NCBI GenBank assembly: GCA_943704525.1
Contig: CALSCQ010000884.1
Span: forward strand, 1 to 56,985
Direction: 5' to 3'
Origin: Pigoraptor vietnamica
Taxonomy: Eukaryota; Opisthokonta; Filasterea
DNA length: 56,985 bases
Numbering within the stretch: position 1 is the first letter of the stretch; every line of letters starts with the position of its first letter. The position numbers and the translations under genes are program-made. A model generated the notes under the pieces. The model was given only the letters and a program-made list of their open reading frames with translations. It ran no database searches and was not told the DNA's origin. Shown one piece after another: positions 11,414-23,011 of this stretch.

Positions 11414-13482
11414 ATGGCGTGCGCTCTTCCCCGTTGCAAATGCCTGGAGTTCTGCGTAGAGAGGGACGACGCTGCCGTGCCCAGGGCGAACGGGGACGCA
11501 GAGAAGTGCGATTTCTGTCAACACGAACGACGGAGCCATGGGAAGGTACGCCATGACGCGCGTTTGTGTGTGTGCGCGTGTGTGTGTGTTTGTGCATAGT
11601 GAGCATCTGTGCGTGGCGTGGTGCATGCGCGTGGTGTACGTGTGTGCGAGTGTGTGTGCCAACCGCGGCCGCACTCTCGCGCCCAGAAATGGCGTCACTT
11701 TAAGCTCGTCGGCCGCCTTGCCGAGGACACCGCGTGGGATGACGTCGTCCGGACAGCGCGGATCCTCCGGGACCAAACGTATCAGCGCATGAAGGTCGTG
11801 CAGCACAGCGCAGACAATTCCGCTTGGCTGCGACTCGTGGAGAAGGCGTGAGTGTCGCCCCGATCACGTGTGGGAGTGCTTGAGCGGCTCGCAGTTTGGT
11901 TATCATTTTTAATATGTGTGAGTGCGATGTGTGTTCTGCGAACGCGTGGTTGTGTGTGTGAGTGTGAGTGTGCGTGTGTCTGTGTCTGTGTGTGTTGGGG
12001 AGAGGAGAAGGGGTGGAGGGGCCGTGAGCGTGCAGCGCACATCGCACATCGCCCCTTCATTTTCTCACGTGGCTCTCCCACAGCAACGAGCAAGAGGGCG
12101 TCGTAAAGAGCTTGGAGGTGGCGCGAAACTCGGGCGGTCGATTGATATGTGAGTGTGGAACGCGTGCGGGCTGTGGTCATGTAACACGTAACAGGATGCG
12201 ACGCTGACTCTTATTCTCGCCCTGCGATCGTCCTCGCCCTCACCCACGCTCGCTCGCCCATTCACGCACATATCACGCGCCTGCGCGCACACGTACTGTC
12301 TGGAACGCACTCGTGTACACGCACACTCGGCACGCATACACGACCGCGCACACCCGCCCTCCATCTCCACTCAAAGACAACGAGGAGAAGGCGAACATGC
12401 AGCCTCCAACGGAGGACGAGAAGCGCCTTCTGGACTATGCAGAGCACAAGCACGAGGAAGTGTGGGTGCTCCGTTGTGACGCCCTCTCTGGCTGTGCGTG
12501 CACAACTGATCGCCTTGCATTGCATGCGGTGGCGTCCTGCCGCTCGCGCTTATACACGCCTGAGGTCCATGCGTGCATCATTGTCTTATACACACGCCTT
12601 CCCTACGTACTCACACTCACACACACACCTCTCCTTCCTTACGCACACACGCACGCACACAACCTCCTATTCAGACATCCCTTCAACAATGTCGTATAGT
12701 CGCTGACGTCTGTCACCCTTTCTTACACACACACACACCCTCACGCACGCAACCTCGTGTTTCGCCGCAGGTTCAAGGCGACTCATTTTCTGTCGATGCA
12801 GCGGGAGGTCATTGCGTCTGTCTTGCGCGGGAATGACGCCATCGTTGTCATGCCCACGGGAAGTGGAAAGAGCCGCTGCTTCCAGGTGAATGGTGGTCCG
12901 CTGAGTCACGTGCGCCCGTATCGGGGCGTGGAGAGGGCGCGTGCATTTTGGTTTGACTGTGGGCGTTGTGTGTGTGTTCCCTGAATGGGATGTATAATTA
13001 GCGCGTGTGGGCTGTGTCTTTGTCTGGACAGTGCGATGTGTGTCCCAACATAGGGTTAGGGTTAGGGTTAACACCATTGAGAGGGTGGTATGAGCGAAAA
13101 GCAGCTGTTATCAGGTAGCCGTCAGTCGATTACTATTACTCGCTGTCCAATATTTCTTCTTTGTTCGTTTGCACCGCAATACGCTCCCCTCAACCCCCAT
13201 GTGCGCGTACTCCGCACGCAGCTGCCGGCCATTGTTTGCGGCAGGGACCAAAACGGGCGCCAGTGCAAAACGACGATTGTCGTGTCTCCGCTCAACGCCC
13301 TCATCGACGATCAGGTGGCCACGCTGAGGTCGCTGGGCGTTTCTGTGGGACGGAGTCACATGGGCGTGGCGGCGGAGGAGAGGGAGGCGCTGTACCGGGG
13401 TGGGCGAAGCGAGAATCTTTGTAGGCACGCGTACGCGCGCATTCGCCAAATAGACTTTATTTCGAAATCGCGCCTAGCTCAT

Positions 13483-13581
<99 letters not shown>

Positions 13582-14604
13582 GCGCGCACATTGGAGCGTC
13601 TCGCACCGCACGTTGTCGAACCCCACCCTGCTTTCGAATCGCCCTCCTCACGCCCCGTTCCCCCTCGCCAGGCATGCGCGCGAGGGAAAATCTCCCGTGC
13701 CTGATCTACGTTACGCCGGAAGGGCTGCTGAACAATGGATCCAAACTGTGGGCCGCGGTCAAAACGCTCGCCGAAAAGGACGGCGTTTTACGGTGCGAAT
13801 CGCAAAGCGGACGCGTCTTTTTTGCCTGTGCGTTTAGTTGCGCGTGCCCTTGACAGAATGGGACGACGTGACGCGTTTGTCGTTACAACATTTTTGGCGC
13901 ATCGCATTTTGGCGCCCATTTGTGCTGGTGTTCTCCGTCACATGATATTGCCCTGCGGTCTCAATTGAGTTGCTGTCGCGTCCACACACACTGCCATTTA
14001 GGTTCGTGATTGACGAAGCGCACTGCATATGCGACTGGGGAGAGAGCTTTCGCGAGACATACTCTGTGAGTGTTGGCGTTGCTTTCGGACGACATCACCA
14101 GCACACACGCGACACACATGCCACACACATACACATACACACACCACACAGCACGCCACACACACCACACACACCACACACACCACGCCACACACACCAC
14201 ACATACCACACACGCGCGCGCGCACGCAAAGGGCACCAAACACACTCACGCGCGTATTAGGCATCATCCGTCTGACCACATCTAGCCAACGTCCCGCGCT
14301 ATTAACACCCCCTCACTCTTCTCTCCGCAGCAACTCGGCAAGCTCCGCAATGACTTTCCGAACGTGCCCATTCTCGCTCTCACCGGAACCGCCGACATTG
14401 TCATCGTGCGCGACATCGCGCTCAAACTGCGTATGAAGGATGTTGACGTTTTTCTTGCGTCAGTGAACAGGCCAAACATCCGGTGAGTGTGCGCAAGCCT
14501 TCAATGGCAAATGCGCTGTATGTGCGCGGCAGTACCGGGACGCCTCATAACGCGCTTGTGCAGAGACGACGTCCCACTCACACACTCACACTCACACTCA
14601 CGCT

Positions 14605-14674
<70 letters not shown>

Positions 14675-14702
14675 ACACACACACACACACCGCACACATA
14701 CA

Positions 14703-14778
<76 letters not shown>

Positions 14779-17700
14779 CTTACCGCTCTGCTGTCGGCAG
14801 TTACGACGTGCGCCTGCGTCCCAACACGCGAAAGGGATGGTACGAAGAGCTGCGCAGGCTGATCGAGAAGGATCATCCGGGGCAGTCGGGCATTGTGTAC
14901 TGCGCGCGGAGGAAGGCGTGCGAGCATCTTGCGGCGGAGCTGGTGGTGCGTGCGCCCGTGTGTGCGCTTGCGTGCATGTGTGTGTGTGTGTGTGTGTGTG
15001 TGCTTGCGTGTGTGTGTGTGTGTGTGTGTGCTTGCGTGCGTATGTGTTGTGTGTGTGTGTGCGCGCGCGCGCGCTTGCGTGCGTATGTGTTGTGTGTGTG
15101 TGTGTCTTGGAGTCAACCTTTTAAGTGCATTTGTGGAGTCTTCTGAGTTTTTCAAGCTTCCGCCCACATCGGCGTGCTTTAGATGCGATGCAGTGGTCTA
15201 TCTGTGCGTCTACTCACTAAGCTGTAACGGGCGCAGAAGCACGGCGTCTCAGTTGCTGCCTTCCACGCGGGCCTCGACGAGAAAGAGAAGAGCCGCGTGC
15301 TCGAGGGTTGGAAAAAGGGCGACATACGCGTCGTCATCGGCACACAGGCGTTTGGCATGGGTGCGTGCCGTGACTCCGACTTGTGCCCTCATTATTTGAA
15401 CGCGCTTGCGCCGCCAGTATATATTTTGCAGACATCGTGAAAACGTATCTTGCCGCGGTACCGCTGCCCGTGTGACTGCTCTCTACCATTCACATGAACC
15501 GTGCATTGGTTCGACCATACTGATATATTGACCCACGCTCTCATTTTTACATTGGGGCTGGCAGGCATCGACCGAGCGGACGTTCGCTTTGTCGTCCACG
15601 CGACACTCCCGCGGTCCATAGTGGTCTACATGCAGGAGAGCGGGCGCGCGGGACGCGACGGTGAAGCCGCTCGCAGTATTATCTACTACCGCGTCGGCGA
15701 CGTCTCCGCTCTGTCGGACGCAGTTTCCGACGGCGGACGGATGCACATTGACACGAACGACCCGACGAAAGTGCAGATAACGGCGCAAGACACGAGCTTT
15801 GCGAAGGTGCGCTGGTGTTTCTATTGAGTGCCGTTTGTAACAACGTAACCGACACGCACACACTTCCACGACCACGTGGCACCTTGTCTTGAGGAACGAC
15901 CATACGAGGCTACACTATCGAGGCCCATGATTAAAGCTCACGCACACTCCGTGCGCATGCGCGGTGACAGGTGATGGACGCGCTCGCTTATTGCCAGAAC
16001 GAGCGCGACTGCCGGCGGAGCATTCTCGTGCGCCACTTTGGGGAAGTGTTCGACCCCTCCGAGTGCACGGGGTGCAATACGTGCGACGGAGAGAGGGCGC
16101 TCGCCGTGCTCGATCTCACGGCGATTGGGCGCGAGGTAATGCGCGCTGAAATCTGACATGCACCGCTGCTGTCCATCTGTCGTCCGAGTGCGTGTGCGAG
16201 TGCATGTGAGGTGCCGTTTGTTGTGTGTTTTCAATTGTTTGTGGTTGGGAGGCCCCGATTGCAGTGTCCCCTCGCGTGCGTCTTACACAGCTGCGCACGT
16301 CCGTTTCGCTCCGCTTCCAGATTGCTCGATATGTCGTTGCCGCAAGTGGCCCTTCGCGCGAGCCGCTGTTATTTTCGGATGTGCGCGAAGTCCTTGGGAA
16401 GTGGTGAGTGACGTGCCATCGTATCGAGCGTTGGTTGTGCATGCAAAGCTCAGTGCACTTTAACATACGCACACACACGCACACGCGTACACGCGCAGAC
16501 TCAAACGCGCGCGCACACTTACGCACGCGCACATACACAAATGGGCACATAATTGCGCGTCCTCGGGTGTTCGTAGGCGGTTAAGTGATTGCAAAGCCCA
16601 GCGTTGACCGCGGGGCGCTGCAACGCTTCCAATTGCACCCTCAACATCACGTAGCGTCTGACACCTCCGCTCGTCCGCAGGAAGGGCAAAAAAAGCCACA
16701 ACGACCAGCGCTCCGAACAGCATGGCCTCTTGGCGGGAATGTCCGAGGACGACATCGACGCAGTTCTCTCGCGCCTCGTTCACGCCGGCGCGCTGTCCGT
16801 CAGCGTGCGCAAGACGATTGCCGGTCGTTACCTGGCTCTCCAGCCCGGCCGCTGCGTGGGGTCGCTCTTGGGAGAGGGCGACGGGGCGGCGGGTGACCCG
16901 CAGACGGACGTTCGATTCCTCGCGTTTGCATCCGAGGCATTTGTGGAGCGACTTGGGACCGTTGTGCGCACCGTCCATCGCATCGAGAAGGACTTGGGTC
17001 CATGCGCTGAACAGCCTGGGTGGGTGTGGGTGCGTTGGGAGGACGCGCCGGCTTGGGGCGGCGACATGCGTGTTCCCGTCGACAAGCTTCGCAAGGGCGC
17101 GCAGGCGGACGTACGCACCGTGCGGAGGGAAGGACATGTCACAAAAGCGCAGGCGGCGAAGAAGAGAAAAACGACGGCCACGCGGGGGGACGACGGCGAA
17201 ATGCGGCTTGACGATCTGCTCCCGTTCAAAGCGCCCTTTCCGCGCCCGCGCACAAAAGCCGAGCTGACCTTCGACTGGGCGCGAGGCGTTCGACCCGACG
17301 CGCACTTGCTCCTGTTCAACCTCTACATGCACCGGCTGCAGAAGTGGCGCGAGGAGAAGGCGGCAACGACGCCTGCCAAGCGCAAATCGCAACAGGCACC
17401 GCAGGCACCCACGCGCACCCTACAGAAGGGAACGGTCGTGCTTGGCCGTCGGTTGCCCGCGCAAGACTACGGCCAGCTGGAGCTGCTTGTGCAGTGGGAC
17501 GGCGACGACTTGCTGACGCAGAGTCCTCAGTGGCGAAAAGCGAGAGAGCTCGGGGACTCGGTGAGGAACGACGCGTACGCCGTGTTCTGCGCGAACCTTC
17601 GCGATCCGACCAAGCGCGATGGGCACATAACAGACGCGAGCATCGACCTCTGGAGCGGCGTCGAACAGTGTCTGAAACGGCCGCCGGTGCCCACTGCGCG

Positions 17701-18559
17701 CGCGCGGGCGCCACATGGCGGGAAGCGGCCGCGGGAAGCCTCAAGCGACAGCAGCGACGACCCGAGCGAGGCTTCGCCCAAACGTGCGCGGTCACGGTCG
17801 GCTCCCGCTCGCAGGCTGAGCGACTTCTCGCTGGGCACATACTTGAACGAGCGCTCCGAGGCGATCGGACTCATCAGCCGACACATTGGTACCACCGGTG
17901 CCACCAAGCGGCAGAGGGGACGAGAGTTTCGGCCCGTCCTCGACATTATTGGCCGCCGTCGCTCGGCTGCGAATGACGACTCTGACCTCGCGTACCTCGT
18001 CGTGCGGAAGGATGGCTGCGAAACCGGGTACTCGCTCGACTGGGAGAAGGAGTTTACGCTGCACGGAAACCTCCAGCACGCGCACGGACTGGCCGAGCGG
18101 CTCGAGACGCTGAGTGCGCGCGACCGTCGGGACGCCGCCGGGGTCGTCTTTGTGCCCATTGACTGGAAGGGGCAGCAGGTGCTTGACGTGGACGCGTGCC
18201 TGCGTGGTCTCGGTTTCAAGGAGCAGGCCATGCCGTCGCTCGAAGTGCTTCGGGCTCTGTGCGGGGAGCAATACGCAGAGCTCGCGAGAGCAGACCGTGC
18301 GAGGAATGCACTGGCTGCGGCGCAGGTCGCGGCGTCCGCTAATGCGTCGCACGGAGAGGCCAACTCGCTGTTGGAACGGACCGGCTGTCCGGACCCTGCG
18401 GTGACCGCGCGCGCGTCGGAGGGTGGCAAAGGCGCCGGGAACGCTGTGGATCTCTCGGGGATTTCCGGTGATTATAATGCGGCGAACGGTGCTGCTGACG
18501 AGCCGGTGGACATGGAGTGGGTCGACGCGGACGAATTTGCGGAAGGAGGATTGTTCTGA
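11414..18559 (+). CDS. RecQ-family DNA helicase
   Basis: ATP-dependent 3'-5' DNA helicase of the RecQ family, expected to act in the nucleus on replication and recombination intermediates. Fifteen exons: 11414-11545, 11687-11847, 12084-12148, 12377-12461, 12771-12885, 13222-13399, 13672-13792, 14002-14065, 14331-14482, 14801-14945, 15237-15360, 15565-15806, 15971-16135, 16321-16403, 16681-18559. They give about 1,236 aa. Motifs in order: motif 0 FLSMQREVI, Walker A MPTGSGKS (about 175-182), PLNALIDDQV, YVTPE, DEAH in FVIDEAHCICDWG (about 290), LTGTA, YCARRK, AFHAGLD, GTQAFGMGIDRADVRFVVH, QESGRAGRDG. The RecQ zinc-binding motif follows (CQNERDC then CTGCNTC), then a winged helix. The N-terminus is a small Cys/His cluster (CKCLEFC then CDFCQHERRSH). 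A long C-terminal extension carries basic NLS-like stretches (GKRPREAS, SPKRARSRSAPARR). No HRDC domain was recognised. The family member (BLM, WRN, Q1 or Q5-like) is left open. Confidence 0.9.
13051..13070 (+). repeat. Interstitial telomere-like TTAGGG repeats
   Basis: Three and a half units of TTAGGG in the RecQ intron between exons 5 and 6. Flanking sequence is ordinary intron and coding continues on both sides, so this is interstitial and not a chromosome end. Confidence 0.9.
13484..13580 (+). repeat. (CA)n array in RecQ intron 6
   Basis: A nearly perfect CA repeat of about 96 bp between the donor at 13400 and the acceptor at 13671. Confidence 0.95.
14578..14775 (+). repeat. Long interrupted (CA)n array in RecQ intron 9
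   Basis: About 195 bp of CA repeat with a few interruptions (AAACAC, CACCACAC, CGCACACATACACC), ending just before the acceptor at 14800. The next intron is correspondingly rich in GT/GC alternation (about 14980-15105). Confidence 0.95.
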
Positions 18560-19198
18560 GTCTATGCAAACGAGAATTAACTGATAATATATATATATGG
18601 GTGAAAGTTATTAATGGCACTGACCCTGCTGGTGAGTCGGCGTCACAACAGCGCCTGCACAATGGATGGCTTGAAGGTTGAAAGTCGCGATCGAATTTGC
18701 CACTATCATCAGTCTCGGCCAGCGCGGACGCCGTCTTCCGCCGCGCAGTGAAACGTGACGCCTGGACTCGGCGGCCAGTCGGCAGGCTTGCCGTGCCGGT
18801 GACTGGCTGAGCGGGCCCTGCGGGCGAAGATCGCATCCATCGCCCCCGTGCTCGTGGGTGCTCGTCATTGTCAACTTTGAGTAACAAGGCCCTGGTAACA
18901 CGCCTGAGAGTAATTAGCCTAATATGGGTATATATGAAAACTATATCTTAAAAAGTCCTCCAAAAAAATTTTGAGGAAATGAGAATAGTAAGGAAGGGCT
19001 TCGTTGTACAATCATGTTACCACGTCAGGTCAACGGCACACCCACACGAATTCACCACCCCACACGCACACACACACACACACACTCACACACCACCCTA
19101 CACGGGAGGTGACACAACCTATCCGCACAAACCCTCTTGCGTGGCCAGTTGTCTGCTCGGTCATGCTACGCCACACACACACACACACTCACTCACTC
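18560..19198. other. Intergenic region between RecQ and GST
   Basis: No exon is supported. A short (TA)n run sits at about 18585-18597, a GC-rich block at about 18700-18850, an AT-rich patch at about 18915-18985, and CA repeats at about 19065-19095 and 19170-19200 just before the GST TATA box. Confidence 0.55.
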
Positions 19199-19199
19199 A

Positions 19200-19208
19200 C
19201 TATAAAAG
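19200..19208 (+). promoter_or_regulatory. TATA box of the GST gene
   Basis: The sequence CTATAAAAGGGG lies about 95 bp upstream of the GST start codon, a consensus TATA box. Transcription would be expected to begin about 30 bp downstream, near 19230, leaving a 5' UTR of about 65 nt. It is the clearest core promoter element in the window. Confidence 0.7.
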
Positions 19209-19298
19209 GGGAGGCAATCTGCTTCTGATTCAACACAACTCGAAAAGAAACTCAACACAGCAAGTCTCCCTAACCGGACTCATCCCCACCCAAAGAAA

Positions 19299-20488
19299 AT
19301 GGTGCTCAAGCTTTACGGCATCGGCATGTCGACGTGCACGCGCCGCGTCCTCATGGCACTCGAAGAGAAGGGCCTCCAGTACGAGCTCAACGTCATCCAG
19401 CTGGCCAAGGGCGAGCACAAGAAGCCCGAGTTCCTCAAGATGCAGCCGTTCGGGCAGATCCCCGTCCTCGACGACGACGGCTACCTTGTGTACGGTGCGT
19501 CTGTGTGCGTCTGATCTCCCTCTGGTGTACATCTGATTGCGATGTGCGGGTGTGCCTTTCTTCACGTGCGGGTGTGCCGACCTGATTGCGATGTGCGCGA
19601 GAGTGCGCGTCTTCGCGTGCGGTCTCTAGCTGACACCACCTTTTTACATCAACAGAGTCGCGTGCGATCATCCATTACCTTGACAATAAGTTCAAGGGCC
19701 AGGGCACCAACCTCACGCACATCGAGGACCCCAAGAAGTACGGCCTCATTGAGCAGTGGCTCAGCATCGAAGTCTCCCACTACAACACGCCCGTCACCGA
19801 AGTCGTGTCGGAGGTGTGTGTGCGCGCGTGTGTGTATGCGCGCGTTTGTATGTGCGTCTACTTGTGCGTGTGCATGTGGGTGTTTGCGCCTGTATGTGTG
19901 TGTATGTGTGTGGCTGTGGGGGTACGTGCTTGCAGTTTTTGTGTGGGCGTGTTTGTGTGTGTGTGTTTGTGGTGGGATTTTCGCCGACTTCGTCCCAATC
20001 GCTGACTGCGGCACTCGTCCCTTACGCAGCTCCTCTTCAAGCCCATCTTCCGCCCTGGCGAGCCCATCGACCAGGAGAAGGCAAAGGCCTCCAAGGCCAA
20101 GCTGGAGGCTGCTCTCGACATTTACGAGAAGCACCTCAGTGCTGGAAACGAGTACCTCGCCAACAACGAGGTGTGTGCGTGTGTGGCGCAAAGTGCGCGT
20201 GTTGGATGCATGCGTAGTGGAAGGACACATGCCAACGCCCTCTGAAAAGGGTGTGCGTGTTGAGTGGGCTTTTTTTTTTTTCGGAGTCGTCGATTGCACT
20301 GCTGCAATGCTAACTCGCTGTCTCGTTATCGCCTGCAGTTCAGCCTCGCGGACCTCTCGCACATTCCCTACGGCGTTTACCTCGAGAAGACGGGCAACGG
20401 CGACGCTTTTGAGAAGCGACCGAATGTGGCCGCTTGGTGGAAGCGCATCACGTCGCGCTCCTCGTGGGTTAAGGTTGCGTCCCTCTAA
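19299..20488 (+). CDS. Phi-like glutathione S-transferase
   Basis: Cytosolic enzyme that conjugates glutathione to electrophiles or reduces peroxides. Four exons (19299-19494, 19656-19813, 20030-20170, 20339-20488) give 214 aa, the normal GST length. The N-terminal thioredoxin fold has GIGMSTCTRRVLMALEEKG, with the catalytic-serine-type STCTRR found in phi-class GSTs. GEHKKPEFLKMQPFGQIPVL follows, with the cis-Pro. The glutathione-binding ESRAIIHYL spans the first splice junction. The C-terminal helical domain ends with FSLADLSHIPYGVYL and a typical RPNVAAWWKRI. All four exons are in phase. Class assignment is by motif reading only. Confidence 0.93.
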
Positions 20489-20928
20489 GGGGTGCGATCG
20501 CGCTCGAAAATTCTGTATAAAGGCCAAAAAAAAGGAACGCTCTGGTGACACTGCGTCGGTGATACGAGGCGATAGAAAAAAGGAAGGCATTTTGCGACGT
20601 ATGGTATTTGGGATTGTGCGTTGTGATTTATAGCTGCTGTGTTGGTGCATTGCCGTGGAAGGTATTTGTAACGTATGGTATTTGGGATTGTGCGTTGTGA
20701 TTTATAGCTGCTGTGTTGGTGCATTGCCGTGCAAAAGGTACAACGCGCTCACGCACACGCACACGCACGCAAACGCTAGAGGAGGAGGAAGCCGTGAAAT
20801 GTGAACGCGCGCATACGCGGACATTGAGTGACGAGTGCGCGCTGCGTGCGTGCACTCGTGTGAGAGAAATGAACGGTGTTTGCATTAGGGACACACACAT
20901 CGGCACACCGACGAAGACGCTGCGCCTT
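20489..20928. repeat. 3' region of GST with a 62-bp direct repeat, 74-bp period
   Basis: Two nearly identical copies start at 20597 and 20671 (ACGTATGGTATTTGGGATTG onwards, ending GTGCATTGCCGTG). They lie in the GST 3' UTR or just beyond. The remainder to 20928 has a short CA/CG-alternating stretch at about 20750-20770 and no supported exon before the convergent PAS gene. Confidence 0.85.
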
Positions 20929-22439
20929 TCACCAGCGCAGCATAATATCGCGTGACGTCACGTTGATGTCCCTCACGACGCCCGCGAACAATCGGCCGCT
21001 CTCGCCGAGGTCCACCTCGCTCACGGAGAGGTGAATGGGGAACTCGCGTCCGGACTTGTGCCGTCCCTCCACTTCGCGGCCAACGCCAATGACCTGTGTG
21101 TGCACGCGTGTCAGAGCGCATGCAGAACGCAACAAAAAGGTGCGTTTGGATATCGTTTGGAACTGCAAAACGACCATGTGTGGATAATGTCTGACACTTA
21201 AACAGAACATAAGTGAGCGTGAGAGAACGCCGGAGTGGGCACGACAGAGTGACGAGCGAAAGATGCAGCGCAAGCACTCGCCTTTCGGACGCCCGTCTCG
21301 ATGTATCTTCGCAGGTACGAGTCGTGCTTCTCCGCGTGCGGCGATGCCATGAGGCGCGACACGTTCGCCCCGACAATCTCTTCCCTCGAGTACCCAAACA
21401 TGCGCACGGCCGCCTCGTTCACAGACTGAACGATCCCGACGGCATCGATGATGATTATCCCGTCGATGCAAGACTCAAAGACGCCCTTGAGCTTGCGCGT
21501 CTCTTCCAGCAGCGACCGTTCGTACGCCTTTCGCTGCGAAATGTCGCGGCAAAACCCCGTAAACATGTGCGAGTGCTCGCTCTTCACCTCCGCCACCGCA
21601 AGGTCCATCGGGAAAAGCGTCCCGTCCTTCCGTCGGCCTTCGACTTCGCGACCGATGCCAATAATGCGCCTCTCGCCCGTTTTGAGATAGCGCCGAAGGT
21701 ATGCGTCGTGTTGCTCCGCGTGCGGCGACGGCATCAACATCGAAATGTTGCGTCCCACAACCTCTTCCTCCGCGTACCCAAACAGCCGCACGCCGGCCTC
21801 GTTGATGGCCCGCACGATGCCGCTCGTGTTAATCATGATAATACCGTCAATCGCTGTGTCGAGCACCGCCTGATACTCTTCCCGCTCGCACACGAGCCTT
21901 CGCGCCATCTCGTGCCGCTCCGTAATGTCGCGGATGATGCCCGTGAAAATGTGCGTCGAGCCGTGGATAACCTCCGACAGCGACAGTTCCATGGGAAAGA
22001 CCGTGCCGTCCCTTCGCATTCCCTCGACCTCGCGGCCGATCCCGATCACACGCTTGACGCCCGTCTCGAGGTAGTTGCGGAGGTACGTGTCGTGCTGCTC
22101 GCGGTGCGGCGACGGCATGAGCATGGACACGTTGCGACCAATAACGTCCGAAGCCGTGTAGAGAAAAAGGCGCTCGGCCGCATAGTTGAAGCTTAGAACG
22201 ATCCCCGACGTGTTAATCGTTACAATCGCATCCGTGGCGAGGTCAAGAATCGACTGCAGCACGCGCTGCTCGACGCCGATTTCAGCGCTCGCGGTTGCAG
22301 GACTTTGCGGTGCCGCAGGGGCTGTCGAAGAGCGCGCGAGAAAGGGACAGCCACCGCCGGCGCTCTGAGTCGACGGCGCAGAGCTGTTGCTCCCATCGTC
22401 GTGCTCCAGACGACGGAATTTGTTGGGCCGATCTTCCAT
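20929..22439 (-). CDS. Triple FixL-type PAS domain protein
   Basis: Two exons (22439-21282, 21093-20929) give 440 aa. After a low-complexity N-terminus come three tandem PAS domains. Each contains the segment typical of bacterial FixL oxygen sensors: MPSPHREQHDTYLRNYLETG, MPSPHAEQHDAYLRRYLKTG, MASPHAEKHDSYLRRYIETG, each followed by IGIGREVEG or IGVGREVEG and an FTGIIRDI or FTGFCRDI-like end. The His in QHD/KHD aligns with the FixL haem-coordinating His. The FixL distal Arg position is Arg in domains 2 and 3 and Asn in domain 1. There is no kinase, cyclase or DNA-binding output domain, so it may act through a partner. The intron uses a GC donor (AAG|GCGAGT), required to join YIETGVRK to VIGVGREVEG. 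The start chosen is the ATG at 22439, the first in frame. Confidence 0.88.
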
Positions 22440-23011
22440 CGTCGCCGTTGTGCCCACACTGGGCAACTACTATGCGCGCAGGATGCAGACACCACGGGCG
22501 CACAGGGGACTTACACGCGCGCAAGTACACACGCGTGTGCCCACACGTGCAAATGAATGTGAGGGAGGAAAAGGCCCGCGTGTTGTTGAAGGCGTGACGG
22601 ACATCCGAACCCATTTGCTGCAGCCGTGTCTCGCAAGTTGTGCGTACATCGGCCATACAAATCGAGGCAAATCGATGGATTGAAAAGCGACTAAAGGGGG
22701 GAAATTCCGATCGCTAAAACCGCACACACTTTTCAATTCGTGCGCAGATTGTTTGTTTTTCGACACACGCAGAGACAGCAAAAGATGCAGACGCAAATCG
22801 ACGCGAAATGGCAAACGTGGCGCGCAAATACAATACGCAATAACACACGCGGACAAAAAAAAACGACGTAAGACGATAGCGATATAGGCATTAGTTGCGG
22901 CTGTTGAGCCACCAGATCTGGCCGTGTACCGGCAGACGTGTAGCCATGCCGACAGGCACTGGGAGGCACACGTGTGGAGCCGTACGGGTAGCGTGGTGTG
23001 ACGCCGTTCCA
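22440..23011. other. Spacer between the PAS gene and CC2D2A
   Basis: Both flanking genes are on the minus strand, so this holds the promoter of the PAS gene and the 3' UTR of CC2D2A. It is less GC-rich than the coding regions at about 22680-22890. No additional gene was seen. Confidence 0.5.

Noticed and set aside
13051-13070. True chromosome end or assembly junction at the TTAGGG repeats
   Set aside because: Fewer than four units, and the RecQ reading frame continues on both sides.
14483-15146. ORFs made of Thr-His or Val-Cys dipeptide runs
   Set aside because: Translation of CA/GT microsatellites within introns; the same pattern recurs at many repeats in the window.
21213-22196. Plus-strand ORF of 327 codons
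   Set aside because: Mirror of the PAS gene; composition dominated by Arg, His and Val.
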